From the NCBI RefSeq assembly GCF_001421965.1, contig NZ_LMLP01000003.1, forward strand, positions 8,093-72,092: a stretch of 64,000 nucleotides of DNA, in the 5' to 3' direction. Position 1 is the stretch's first letter, and each line of letters begins with the position of its first letter. Below, piece after piece: positions 47,164 to 56,280 of the stretch. This stretch comes from Sphingomonas sp. Leaf67 (GTDB lineage Bacteria > Pseudomonadota > Alphaproteobacteria > Sphingomonadales > Sphingomonadaceae). The notes beneath the pieces were generated by a model. The model made no database searches, had not been told where the DNA came from, and saw only the letters and a program-made list of their open reading frames with translations. The translations under genes and the position numbers were made by a program.

Positions 47164-49197
47164 TTACGCGAGGCCGAGGCCACCGACCACAAGGTCGATG
47201 ATCTTGATGCCGACGAACGGGGCGAGAAGCCCCCCCAAACCGTAGATGGCGAGGTTGCGTGCCAATAATGGTCCCGCCGCCATCGGCTTGTATGCCACGC
47301 CCTTCAGCGCCAGCGGCACCAGCAGCGGGATGATGACCGCATTGAAGATGATCGCGCTCAGGATCGCCGACTGCGGCGAGCCGAGGCCCATGACGTTCAG
47401 CACGCCGAGGCCCGGATAGAGCGCGACGAACATCGCGGGAATGATCGCGAAATATTTCGCCACGTCGTTGGCGACCGAGAAGGTCGTCAGCGCACCGCGC
47501 GTCATCAGCAACTGCTTGCCGAGGCCGACGACCTCGATCAGCTTGGTCGGATCGCTGTCGAGGTCGACCATGTTGCCCGCCTCGCGCGCGGCCTGCGTGC
47601 CGGTGTTCATCGCCACGCCGACATCGGCCTGCGCAAGGGCGGGCGCGTCGTTGGTGCCGTCGCCGCACATCGCCACCAGCTTGCCGCCCTGCTGTTCCGT
47701 GCGGATCAGCGCCAGCTTGTCCTCGGGCGTCGCCTGCGCGAGGAAGTCGTCCACCCCCGCCTCGGCGGCGATGGCAGCGGCGGTCAGCGGGTTGTCGCCG
47801 GTGATCATCACCGTGCGGATGCCCATCGTGCGCAGCTCGCCGAAGCGTTCGCGGATACCCGCCTTCACCACGTCCTTCAGGAAGATCGCGCCGAGCAGGC
47901 GGCCATCCTTGGCCACCGCCAGCGGGGTACCGCCGGCGCGTGCGATCTCGTCGGTGATGCGGCGCAGTTCGGTTGCCGCCGCCGTCTCGCCCGAACCGGG
48001 GTTCGCCTTCAGGATCGAGACGACGGCGCCCTTCTGGATCAGCGTGCCGTCGAAGCGGACGCCCGATACGCGGGTCTGGGCGGTGAACGGGATGACCTCC
48101 GCCCCGGCGGGCATCAGCCGTTGCAGATTGAACGCTTCGCGCGCCAGCACCACGATCGAACGGCCTTCGGGCGTTTCGTCCGCAAGGCTGGCGAACAGGG
48201 CGGCTTCGGCCAGTTCGGCATCGCTGGTGCCGCCGACCGCCCGGAACTCGCTTGCCTGCCGGTCGCCGATCGTGATCGTGCCGGTCTTGTCGAGCAGCAG
48301 GACGTCGATATCCCCCGCCGCCTCGACCGCACGGCCCGACTTCGCAAGCACGTTGAAGCGGACGAGCCGGTCCATGCCCGCAATGCCGATCGCCGACAGC
48401 AGCGCCGCGATCGTCGTCGGGATCAGCGTGATGAGCAATGCGGCGAGGATGGCGACGGGGATGCTGCCGCCCGCATAGGCGGCGAAGCCCGGAATGGTGG
48501 CGACCGCGATCAGGAAGATGATGGTCAGACCGACGAGCAACAGCGTCAGCGCGATCTCGTTGGGCGTCTTCTGCCGTTCGGCCCCCTCGACCAGCGCGAT
48601 CATGCGGTCGAGAAAGCCCTTGCCCGGCTCGACCGTCACCTTGACGCGGATCTCGTCGGAAATGACGCGCGTGCCCGCGGTCACGGCCGAGCGATCGCCG
48701 CCCGCCTCGCGGATCACCGGTGCGCTTTCACCGGTGATCGCCGCTTCGTTGACCGACGCGACGCCCGATACGACGTCGCCGTCCGACGGGATCAGGTCGT
48801 TCGTCTCGACCAGCACGACGTCGCCGACCCTCAGCTGGCTGGCGGGCACCGCGTCATATGCGCGCCCGTCGCCCTTCAGCCGCTTGGCCGTCAGTTCGGC
48901 CTTGGTGGCGCGCAGGCTCGCCGCCTGCGCCTTGCCGCGCCCCTCGGCCAGCGCCTCGGCAAAGGTGCCGAACAACACCGTCAGCCACAGCCAGACGACC
49001 AGCTGGAGCTTGAATCCGATCGTCAGGCCGTCCTGCACGACGACGAGCAGGACGGTCATCAGCGCCGCGACGACGGCGGTGACGAACATGACCGGGTTAC
49101 GGACAAGCTCCCTAGGGTTGAGCTTCAGGAACGACGCCTTGATCGCGGGCCCGACAAGGTCGGCTGTGAACAGGCTCTTGGATTGGGTCTTCGCCAT
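47164..49197 (-). CDS. kdpB: KdpB, potassium-transporting P-type ATPase catalytic subunit
   Basis: A 677-residue P-type ATPase, normal length for KdpB. The phosphorylation site is Asp303 in [16 protein letters not shown] is present in the actuator domain ([17 protein letters not shown]), and the hinge [20 protein letters not shown] is intact. Membrane segments at 30-80, 220-275 and the C-terminus. It drives K+ import with KdpA at micromolar external potassium. The gene is 13 bp from kdpA. Confidence 0.97.
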   Translation of the reverse strand: MAKTQSKSLFTADLVGPAIKASFLKLNPRELVRNPVMFVTAVVAALMTVLLVVVQDGLTIGFKLQLVVWLWLTVLFGTFAEALAEGRGKAQAASLRATKAELTAKRLKGDGRAYDAVPASQLRVGDVVLVETNDLIPSDGDVVSGVASVNEAAITGESAPVIREAGGDRSAVTAGTRVISDEIRVKVTVEPGKGFLDRMIALVEGAERQKTPNEIALTLLLVGLTIIFLIAVATIPGFAAYAGGSIPVAILAALLITLIPTTIAALLSAIGIAGMDRLVRFNVLAKSGRAVEAAGDIDVLLLDKTGTITIGDRQASEFRAVGGTSDAELAEAALFASLADETPEGRSIVVLAREAFNLQRLMPAGAEVIPFTAQTRVSGVRFDGTLIQKGAVVSILKANPGSGETAAATELRRITDEIARAGGTPLAVAKDGRLLGAIFLKDVVKAGIRERFGELRTMGIRTVMITGDNPLTAAAIAAEAGVDDFLAQATPEDKLALIRTEQQGGKLVAMCGDGTNDAPALAQADVGVAMNTGTQAAREAGNMVDLDSDPTKLIEVVGLGKQLLMTRGALTTFSVANDVAKYFAIIPAMFVALYPGLGVLNVMGLGSPQSAILSAIIFNAVIIPLLVPLALKGVAYKPMAAGPLLARNLAIYGLGGLLAPFVGIKIIDLVVGGLGLA

Positions 49198-49210
49198 GAT
49201 GGCCCCCGTG

Positions 49211-50914
49211 TCAGAACAACTGGCCGCGGATCATCGCGAGATGATCGGCGATCGGACCGAGCGCGAGGCTCGGCAGGAAGGTGAGGCCACCCAGAACGAG
49301 GATGATGCCCACCAGCAGGCCGACCCACAGGCCGCCCGTCGTCGGGAACGATCCCGCGCTTTCCGGCGTGTATTTCTTCGCCGCGAGGCTGCCGGCGATC
49401 GCCAGCATCGGCACGATGACGAAGAAGCGGCCGACCCACATCGCGACCCCCAGCAGCCCGTTGTACCAGGGCGTATTGGCGGTCAGTCCGGCAAAGGCCG
49501 AACCGTTGTTCGCGACGGCGGAGGTAAAGGCGTAGAGGATCTCCGAAAAGCCGTGCGGCCCCTTGTTCAGCGGTCCGGCCAGCCCTTGCTCCAGCACCGA
49601 CGACAGGGCGGTCAGGCCGAGGATCATCAGCGGCAGCACCGCGATGGCGAGGACCGCCAGCTTGACCTCGCGCGCCTCGATCTTCTTGCCGACATATTCG
49701 GGCGTGCGGCCGACCATCAGCCCGGCGACGAACACCGCGAGGATGGCGAACAGCAGGAAGCCGTAGATGCCGGCCCCGACGCCGCCGATCACGACCTCGC
49801 CCAGCTGCATGTTGAACAGGGGGATCAGTCCGCCCAGCGCCGTGAAGCTGTCATGCATCGCGTTGACCGCCCCGCACGACGCGGCGGTGGTGACGACCGA
49901 GAACAGCGCGGAGGCGGCGATGCCGAAGCGCACCTCCTTGCCCTCCATATTGCCGCCCGCGACGCCGATCTGGTGCAGCACCGGGTTACCTACCGCTTCC
50001 GCCCAGTAGGTGACGGTCGTGCCGGCGAGGAACAGGATCATCATCGCCGCGAGGATCGCCCAGCCCTGTCGCGGGTTGCCGACCGCCTTGCCGAAGGTCC
50101 AGGTCAGCCCGACGCCGATGACGAAGATCGACAGCATCTGGATGAAGTTGGTCAGCGCCGTCGGGTTCTCGAACGGATGCGACGAATTGGCGTTGAAGAA
50201 GCCGCCGCCATTGGTGCCGAGCATCTTGATCGCTTCCTGCGACGCGACCGGTCCCAGCAGGATCGACTGGCGCGCGCCCTCCAGCGTCTGCACGTCGACG
50301 ACCCCGCCCAGCGTCTGCGGCACGCCGCTGGCAATGTAGAAGAGGGTCAGCGCGACGCAGAGCGGCAGCAGCAGATAGAGCGTGATCCGCGTCACATCGG
50401 CCCAGAAATTGCCGACCGTCTTCGTTTCCCGCCGCGCGAACCCACGAAACAGCGCAAAGGCCAGCGCGATGCCGGTCGCCGACGACAGGAAGTTGTGGAT
50501 CGTCAGCCCCAGCATCTGGCTGAGGTTCGACATGGTGCTCTCGCCGCCATAGCTTTGCCAGTTGGTGTTGGCGGTGAAGCTGATCGCGGTGTTGAACGAC
50601 AGATGCTCGCCGACGCCGGCCAGATGCTGCGGATTGCCCGGCAAGATGCCCTGCAGACGCAGCACCGCATAGGTGAACGCCATGAGGACCGCGTTGAACA
50701 GGAGCATGTGCATCGCGTAGCGGCGCCAGCCCTGCTCCTGCGCGGGATCGATACCCGACAACCTGTAGAAGCCCCGCTCGACCGGGCCGAGCAAGAGGTG
50801 CAGCGGGGTGCGTCGCCCTTCGTACAGCGCGAACAGCCACAGACCGACCGGCTTGGCGAGTGCCAGCAGGATGCCGGTAAAGGCGATGATCAGGAACCAG
50901 CCCTGAAGTGTCAT
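49211..50914 (-). CDS. kdpA: KdpA, potassium-binding channel subunit
   Basis: A 567-residue channel-like subunit of the KdpFABC complex with the four M-P-M repeats of the SKT family. Selectivity-loop segments are visible: [60 protein letters not shown] and [20 protein letters not shown]. It binds and transfers K+ to KdpB. Preceded by the kdpF gene at 13 bp. Start ATG with a GGGGCGG-type ribosome-binding site. Confidence 0.97.
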   Translation of the reverse strand: MTLQGWFLIIAFTGILLALAKPVGLWLFALYEGRRTPLHLLLGPVERGFYRLSGIDPAQEQGWRRYAMHMLLFNAVLMAFTYAVLRLQGILPGNPQHLAGVGEHLSFNTAISFTANTNWQSYGGESTMSNLSQMLGLTIHNFLSSATGIALAFALFRGFARRETKTVGNFWADVTRITLYLLLPLCVALTLFYIASGVPQTLGGVVDVQTLEGARQSILLGPVASQEAIKMLGTNGGGFFNANSSHPFENPTALTNFIQMLSIFVIGVGLTWTFGKAVGNPRQGWAILAAMMILFLAGTTVTYWAEAVGNPVLHQIGVAGGNMEGKEVRFGIAASALFSVVTTAASCGAVNAMHDSFTALGGLIPLFNMQLGEVVIGGVGAGIYGFLLFAILAVFVAGLMVGRTPEYVGKKIEAREVKLAVLAIAVLPLMILGLTALSSVLEQGLAGPLNKGPHGFSEILYAFTSAVANNGSAFAGLTANTPWYNGLLGVAMWVGRFFVIVPMLAIAGSLAAKKYTPESAGSFPTTGGLWVGLLVGIILVLGGLTFLPSLALGPIADHLAMIRGQLF

Positions 50915-50927
50915 GGTGCCGCCCCTT

Positions 50928-51017
50928 TCAGAAGCGTTCGGGGCAGATCAGGACGCCCACGAGATAGACGAGAAGGCCAAGCGCGGTCAGCGCCGCCAGC
51001 CAGAGATCGAGCGTCAT
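50928..51017 (-). CDS. kdpF: KdpF, small potassium-ATPase subunit
   Basis: A 29-residue single-helix peptide, [20 protein letters not shown] then GVLICPERF. The membrane helix and the C-terminal PERF ending are characteristic of KdpF, which stabilises the KdpABC complex. GGGAG lies 7 bases upstream. It is easily missed by length cut-offs. It sits between the 27-residue ORF and kdpA. Confidence 0.9.
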   Translation of the reverse strand: MTLDLWLAALTALGLLVYLVGVLICPERF

Positions 51018-51029
51018 GTCAGCGCTCCC

Positions 51030-51113
51030 TCACGCATTGTCGCAAAGGCGGACATAGGCGAGCGTCAGCGCCACCAGTCCGACCATGATCGCGACCCAGA
51101 GCAGGTCCTGCAT
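51030..51113 (-). CDS. 27-residue membrane peptide upstream of kdpF
   Basis: A short frame encoding MQDLLWVAIMVGLVALTLAY then VRLCDNA. It begins 6 bases after GGAGAA, ends 12 bp before kdpF, and its product is one hydrophobic helix followed by a basic/Cys tail, the topology of KdpF itself. Similar short ORFs with an 'AYVRLC' ending occur before kdpF in other proteobacterial genomes as I recall, but this needs a search. It could be an additional small subunit of the KdpFABC complex or a regulatory leader peptide. No function is known to me. Confidence 0.65.
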   Translation of the reverse strand: MQDLLWVAIMVGLVALTLAYVRLCDNA

Positions 51114-51129
51114 CGGTGTTCTCCAAAGC

Positions 51130-52008
51130 TCAGAAGGCAGCGGTCAGTGCGACCACGACGGTGCCGCCGGCGATGTTGCCGGTGCCGTCCTGACCCTTGC
51201 TGAAACTGGGGCGGAGGTACGTCGCCTCGCGGTTCGAAATGTCGGTATCGACATAGCTGACGTTGAACGTCAGGTTCTTGTACGTGGCATCGGCACCCAG
51301 CGACCAATCCCAATAGGTGCCGGTGGGCGAAACCGCGGTCGCGTTCGGACCGAGCCCGTCCTGTCCCCAGCTATGGCCGACATGCGCCCGGGCGGTGATC
51401 GGCGTACCGGCGAGCGCGAACGCGCCGTCGCCCCACAGATACAGGTTGTCGTCCTTGGCACCGGGATCGGTGTAGGTTCCGGCGGCAGCGGCGACACCGT
51501 TGTCGTACGACTTGCCGATGGCCTCCTGCCTCGGCGCATAGGCAGCACCGGCCGTCAGCGTCGCCGGCCCGGCGGTGCCGGTCAGTCTGGCATAGGGTTC
51601 GGCGAAATCGGTCTTGTCGGCACCACCCGGATACAGGTACCAAGTCAGCCCGACGTCCAGCGTCGCGGTGTCGGACAGCCTCGCCTTGTACCCGCCGATC
51701 AGGTCGAGCTCCATATTGGCCCCGCCGAACGTGCCCCAGCCGGCAAGGTTCGAACCCCATGTTCCGATATACAGGCCGCTGTCGTGCGCGACGGTGATCC
51801 CGCCCTGCACCGCCATTTCCTGATCGGACTGCGATACGCCGCGGAACCGGTAATCGGACGCGATCGACGCCGACCCGCTGATCGTGATCGCCGGGGACGA
51901 TGCGGTCCCGGCTCCCGCTTCCGCGTCGGCGGCGGGTGCCGACTGGGCTTGCGCCGCGGCCGGCAGCGCGAACAGCGCCACGACTGCAGCCGCCTGATAA
52001 AACTTCAT
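51130..52008 (-). CDS. TorF family putative porin
   Basis: A 292-residue outer-membrane protein: signal peptide (MKFYQAAAVVALFALPAAAQAQ) followed by the TorF/Gcw_chp-type barrel (SASIASDYRFRGVSQSDQEM, ITVAHDSGLYIGTWGSN, ELDLIGGYKARLSD, ending VVALTAAF). The start at 52008 has AAAGGG 9 bases upstream; in-frame ATGs at 52017 and 52041 are alternatives. The next gene on the same strand, the 27-residue peptide of the kdp operon, starts 16 bp downstream. This suggests the porin is co-expressed with the K+ ATPase, perhaps to let K+ cross the outer membrane; inferred from position. Confidence 0.85.
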   Translation of the reverse strand: MKFYQAAAVVALFALPAAAQAQSAPAADAEAGAGTASSPAITISGSASIASDYRFRGVSQSDQEMAVQGGITVAHDSGLYIGTWGSNLAGWGTFGGANMELDLIGGYKARLSDTATLDVGLTWYLYPGGADKTDFAEPYARLTGTAGPATLTAGAAYAPRQEAIGKSYDNGVAAAAGTYTDPGAKDDNLYLWGDGAFALAGTPITARAHVGHSWGQDGLGPNATAVSPTGTYWDWSLGADATYKNLTFNVSYVDTDISNREATYLRPSFSKGQDGTGNIAGGTVVVALTAAF

Positions 52009-52231
52009 TCCTGCCATCCCTTTGCGCGGCGAACGTCGCATGACGCTGCCTTCAGGGACGCGCGATTAGGCCCATATCGCGTAGCAATTCGAGAGCGATT
52101 CCGGGTAATCGCATAGTGCGCGCATATAGATGTCGCTTTTTCGGTCGGATTGGACGCCACGCGGCGTCCCGGGCGGCGGCGGATCGCCCCCGCCCTTGAC
52201 CTCGCGGTGCCCGGCGTCCGACACTCATCGA

Positions 52232-54157
52232 ATGATCAAGCCTTTCGTCGCCACCGTCGCGCTGTTCGCCCTCGCCACCGGCACCGCTGCGCAGACCGTG
52301 CCCACGCGGCAGGTCGGCACCGCCACCCTGTCGGGCGTGCCCGACATTCCCGCCGATGTGCGCGAGGCGGTGCAGCGCTATCAGAACAGCCGCGCGGCAC
52401 AGTTCGAAGACTGGCTGCCCGACGGTTCGATGCTGATCGCCACGCGCTTCGGCGCAACCCAGCAACTGCATCATGTCGCGGCCCCCGGCGGCGCACGGAC
52501 GCAGATCACCTTCGGCGCCGAACCGGTCGCCGCAGCGACGACGATCCCCGGCAGCGATCGGTTCGTGATGACGCGCGACACGGGCGGGGACGAATGGTTT
52601 CAGCTGTACACGCGCGGTCTCACCGGTGTCGCGACGCCGCTGACCGAGGCCGGGACGCGCAACCAGTCGCCGGTCTTCAGCAAGGACGGTGCGCTGATGG
52701 CATGGGCGCGCGCGACCAGGGGCAGCGCTGCCTATGCGATCCGCGGCATCGATCCGAAGGCGGGCGGGAAACCGCGCACGCTCTACCAGTCCGATGGTGC
52801 GGTGGCGCCCGCCGATATCGCGCCCGACGCCGCGCGGCTGATCTTCGTGCGCAGCCTGTCCAACCGCGAGGACCAGCTGTTCGAGCTCGATATCGCGAGC
52901 GGCAAGGCAACGCGGATCGCGCCGAAGGCCGCTGCCGCGGTCTATGCCGATCCGCGCTATCTGCCGGGCGGCCGCAAGCTGATCGCCATCTCCGATGCCG
53001 GCAGCGACACCCGCCGGCTGGTCGAGATCGATATCGCTAGCGGTGCGCAGACGGTCCTGACCCCGGACCTGAAATGGGATGTGGAAAGCTTCGACCTGAC
53101 CGAGGACGGTCGCGTGCTGGCCTATGCCGTGAACGAGGACGGCTTCTCACGCATCGTGGTTCAGGATCGCATCACTCGCCGGGCGCTGCCGCAACCGGTG
53201 CTGCCGCGCGGGGTGCTGACCGCGCTGAAATTCTCGCCGGATGGCCGGAATCTGGCGATCGGCCTGACCTCGGCAACGTCGGCCGGCGACGTATGGAGTT
53301 GGCGGGTGAGCGGCGGCGACCTGACGCGCTGGACGGTGTCGGAACTGGGCGAACTCGATCCCGCCACGCTCGCCGAGCCCGAGCTGGTGCGGTTCACGTC
53401 GTTCGACGGCCTGTCCGTCCCCGCATTCGTCTATCGGCCCCGCGGCGTACCGACGGGCACGCGGACGCCGGTCATCATCGACATCCATGGTGGCCCGGAG
53501 GCGCAGACGCGTCCGATCTGGAACTATGGCGCGCAATATTTCGCCGATGTGCTGAAGGCGACGGTGATTCTGCCCAACGTCCGTGGCAGCGATGGCTATG
53601 GCAAGCGCTACCTGAACCTCGACAATGGCGCGAAGCGCGAGGATTCGGTGAAGGATATCGGGGCGCTGCTCGACTGGATCGGCACGCAGCCCGGCCTCGA
53701 TGCGGCCCGCGTCGCGGTCTATGGCCAGTCCTATGGCGGCTATATGAGCCTTGCCGTCATGACCAAATATTCCGACCGGCTGGTCGGCGGGGTCGAACGC
53801 TACGGCATCAGCAACTGGAACACCTTCCTCCAGAACACCGAAGCCTATCGCCGCGACAATCGCCGCGCCGAATATGGCGATGAGCGCGATCCGGCGATGC
53901 GCGCCGTGCTGACGCGGGTGTCGCCGATCACCAATGTCGCGCGGATCACCAAGCCGATGCTGGTGATGCAGGGGGCCAACGACCCGCGCGTGCCACAATC
54001 GGAATCGGATCAGGTTGTGGCGCGCCTGCGCGCGAACGGCAACGACACGTGGTATGTGCTGTTCGCCGACGAAGGCCATGGGTTTCTGAAAAAGCCGAAC
54101 AACGACCTGCGGCGCGAGGTGGAAACGGTGTTCCTGCGACGATTATTCGCGCGGTAG
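52232..54157 (+). CDS. S9 family prolyl-oligopeptidase-type peptidase
   Basis: A 641-residue exported peptidase: signal peptide (MIKPFVATVALFALATGTAA|Q), N-terminal beta-propeller (about 50-370), then alpha/beta-hydrolase domain. The triad is Ser500 (YGQSYGGYMSL), Asp584 (QGANDPRVP) and His616 (DEGHGF). Such periplasmic S9 enzymes cleave after proline or act as oligopeptidases or acylaminoacyl peptidases. The ATG at 52232 is chosen because it starts the signal peptide; the frame is open upstream in the divergent promoter region. Its end is 22 bp from the convergent anti-sigma gene. Confidence 0.92.
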   Translation: MIKPFVATVALFALATGTAAQTVPTRQVGTATLSGVPDIPADVREAVQRYQNSRAAQFEDWLPDGSMLIATRFGATQQLHHVAAPGGARTQITFGAEPVAAATTIPGSDRFVMTRDTGGDEWFQLYTRGLTGVATPLTEAGTRNQSPVFSKDGALMAWARATRGSAAYAIRGIDPKAGGKPRTLYQSDGAVAPADIAPDAARLIFVRSLSNREDQLFELDIASGKATRIAPKAAAAVYADPRYLPGGRKLIAISDAGSDTRRLVEIDIASGAQTVLTPDLKWDVESFDLTEDGRVLAYAVNEDGFSRIVVQDRITRRALPQPVLPRGVLTALKFSPDGRNLAIGLTSATSAGDVWSWRVSGGDLTRWTVSELGELDPATLAEPELVRFTSFDGLSVPAFVYRPRGVPTGTRTPVIIDIHGGPEAQTRPIWNYGAQYFADVLKATVILPNVRGSDGYGKRYLNLDNGAKREDSVKDIGALLDWIGTQPGLDAARVAVYGQSYGGYMSLAVMTKYSDRLVGGVERYGISNWNTFLQNTEAYRRDNRRAEYGDERDPAMRAVLTRVSPITNVARITKPMLVMQGANDPRVPQSESDQVVARLRANGNDTWYVLFADEGHGFLKKPNNDLRREVETVFLRRLFAR

Positions 54158-54179
54158 AACGTGGCTGGAGCGTGCCGGC

Positions 54180-54857
54180 CTATGTCTGGGAAAGCGCGCC
54201 GCTGGCGATGACGGGGCCGGTCGGCGTCGGTTCGGGCGAACCGCCCAGCGGTTCGATCGATATCGCCAGCACCTCGTTCGTCCCCAGCGCACCACGCACG
54301 GCCGCCGGCAGGGTAAGCCGTGTCGCGCCGGCCCGATCAAGCAGCCCGATCGAATGCGGCACACCATCGCGGATGATCCACAGCTGTGCGTCCTTCCCCG
54401 TCGGTGCCAGACCGCTGGTCGCGACGCGAACCTCGCTGGCGTCGAGATCGATCGACGCTGCGAAGGGCGCGCCGTTCTTGTCGGCGGGCACGAGTGCCGC
54501 CAGCAACGTCTGCTGCACCCGCGGGGCCGGCGGCTCGACCGTACCCTTCGGCTGCGCGAGCAGGAACGCGACCGCAGCGGCCATCGCGCCGGCCAGCGGA
54601 ACGAACGCCCATCGGAACCCCGATCGTTTCGTCGCGGGTGTCGGGAAAATCCGGTCGGTCCGCCATGCCGGTGCCTCGACCGGACGAACATCGTCGAACA
54701 GCGTGGCAAACCGATGCCGCCACCATTCGACCTCGCGCGCGAAATGCGGGTCCGACAGCGACCGGCGCAACGCCGCCGATCGATCGGCACCGTCCAGCAA
54801 GCCAAGCGCGAACTCGGCGGCCATCGTTTCGGGATCAGGATCAGTCATCGCCGACAC
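54180..54857 (-). CDS. Anti-sigma factor (RskA-like)
   Basis: A 225-residue membrane protein: cytosolic N-terminal sigma-binding part (about 1-80, AAEFALGLLDGADRSAAL), one transmembrane helix (about 84-102, WAFVPLAGAMAAAVAFLLA) and a periplasmic RskA-like C-terminal domain (WIIRDGVPHSIGLLD). The N-terminus lacks the HxxxCxxC zinc motif, which fits the RskA rather than the ChrR group. It overlaps the sigma-factor gene by 17 bp, so the two are coupled. Release would come from regulated proteolysis in response to an envelope signal. Confidence 0.85.
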   Translation of the reverse strand: MSAMTDPDPETMAAEFALGLLDGADRSAALRRSLSDPHFAREVEWWRHRFATLFDDVRPVEAPAWRTDRIFPTPATKRSGFRWAFVPLAGAMAAAVAFLLAQPKGTVEPPAPRVQQTLLAALVPADKNGAPFAASIDLDASEVRVATSGLAPTGKDAQLWIIRDGVPHSIGLLDRAGATRLTLPAAVRGALGTNEVLAISIEPLGGSPEPTPTGPVIASGALSQT

Positions 54858-55404
54858 ACCCCCGAAGCTGCAACAATCCGCGTCGAACCCAACTCTTCAT
54901 CGTCCCCAGCGGCACCCCGCGGGCGTCGGCAATCTCGGCATAGGTCATCCCGTCGACGAACGCGGTCCGGATGGCGTCGCGCTGCGCGTGGGTCAGTTCG
55001 TTCAGACAGTCATAGAGCCGCTGCACGGTTTCGGCACGCTCCGCCGTCACCGCCTGATCCTGGGTATCGTCCGCGATGGCGAACGCCTCCTCGATCGGGC
55101 GCATCGGCCGCCGACCATGGCTGCGGACCCAATCGATCGATCTGTTTCGCGCGATCGTCGCCAGCCACGCGACCGGATAGATCGACCCGACCTGAAACGC
55201 GCCTGCCCGTTTCCAGATGATCGCGTACACATCGTGCAACACGTCTTCCGCCGAACTGCGGTCGCCGCAGATACGCAGGCAGATGCCGAATAGCCTGGCG
55301 GAGGTCATGCGATATAATTCGCCCAGCGCATCCCGATCCTCGGCCGCAACCCGTTCCAGCATGTCGCACAATCGGATGCGTTCCTCGAGGGCGTCGGTCA
55401 TCAT
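54841..55404 (-). CDS. ECF-type RNA polymerase sigma factor
   Basis: A 187-residue sigma-70 family ECF factor. Region 2 (about 25-95: RLFGICLRICGDRSSAEDVL, HDVYAIIWKRAG; ARNRSIDWVRSH) and region 4 (about 125-180: QRDAIRTAFVDGMTYAEIAD, ARGVPLGTMKSWVRRG) are clear. Two adjacent ATGs (55404 and 55401) are possible, with AAAGGA upstream; a more distant ATG at 55464 would add a non-conserved Arg-rich stretch. It is partnered with the overlapping RskA-like anti-sigma gene, and the small lipoprotein gene at 55651 is divergent and may be a target. Confidence 0.88.
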   Translation of the reverse strand: MMTDALEERIRLCDMLERVAAEDRDALGELYRMTSARLFGICLRICGDRSSAEDVLHDVYAIIWKRAGAFQVGSIYPVAWLATIARNRSIDWVRSHGRRPMRPIEEAFAIADDTQDQAVTAERAETVQRLYDCLNELTHAQRDAIRTAFVDGMTYAEIADARGVPLGTMKSWVRRGLLQLRGCVGDD

Positions 55405-55650
55405 ATCCGGCACTGGTCCTTTGTCGGCGGGTCGTCGATCGGACAACGGATGGTTATGCTTCATTCCGCCAGCGAACAAGTGCCACAGCGCGAACGGGGC
55501 GATCGTAGCACCGCGTCCATACCGCCGGAATGGGCAATCTGCCAACGCGATGCGCCCAAGGCAAAGCACGTAACCCCGGGAATCGGATATATCTTGCCAA
55601 CCCCCCGCCATGGGGTATGTCGAACGCTGGTTTAGGGAAGGTGATACACG

Positions 55651-55920
55651 ATGAAGAAGGTATTTGCATTTGGCGTCGCCGCCGGTCTGCTGTCACTGGC
55701 CGCATGCAACAACACCCCGCGTGAACAGGCCGCCGACAATATCGAGGCGAACGCAGAGGCGGTTGCCGACAACCTCGAAGACGCGGCGGACGCCGTATCG
55801 AACGACGCAGTCGAGGCGAATCTGGAAAACGCCGCCGAGGCAGTTCGCGCAACCGGCGAGAACCAGGCCGAAGACATGCGGACCCATGATGCCGACACCA
55901 ACCTGAAGAACGGCATCTAA
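55651..55920 (+). CDS. Small lipoprotein with Ala/Glu/Asn-rich helix
   Basis: An 89-residue protein: lipoprotein signal (MKKVFAFGVAAGLLSLAAC, lipobox LAAC, lipidated Cys19) followed by NNTPREQAADNIEANAEAVA and a repetitive acidic/amphipathic helix with AADN, ADNLEDAAD, EAVEANLENAAEAV units. It resembles small entericidin- or Lpp-like envelope lipoproteins, but no named family is certain. AGGGAAGG precedes the ATG. A strong terminator follows. It is divergent from the ECF sigma gene. Confidence 0.75.
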   Translation: MKKVFAFGVAAGLLSLAACNNTPREQAADNIEANAEAVADNLEDAADAVSNDAVEANLENAAEAVRATGENQAEDMRTHDADTNLKNGI

Positions 55921-55968
55921 CGAAACCGAACCCGCCGGTAGCGCCGACGCACGGCAAGACCGGTCCGG

Positions 55969-56001
55969 AAAGGCGCCCACGGCAACGCGGGCGCCTTTTT
56001 T
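55969..56001 (+). terminator. Rho-independent terminator of the lipoprotein gene
   Basis: The stem GGCGCCC/GGGCGCC (7 bp, extended by AAA/TTT) with a 10-base loop ACGGCAACGC is followed by six T residues, 49 bp after the lipoprotein stop. Confidence 0.85.
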
Positions 56002-56280
56002 CGTTGTGGCTCCGCTGGCAGCCGCCGCTGGGGCCGGGCAGGTCAGCGATCAATTGCCACGGTACTTGCCCAGTGCATGGACGCTTCGATATCGCAGCGC
56101 GGTCTGCCACCCTGGTCCGGCGCACAGAGCGACCGCAGTACGCAGCACCCGGCCACCGTGGCATTTATGTGACAGAAAAGAAGTTAGTAGGTTCCGCCTA
56201 CATTTTTGCTCTTGCCGGTTTCCCTGCCGAATACTCTTATATGAATAAGCCCTGTAGGGCGGACTAAACGGGGAAATTTT

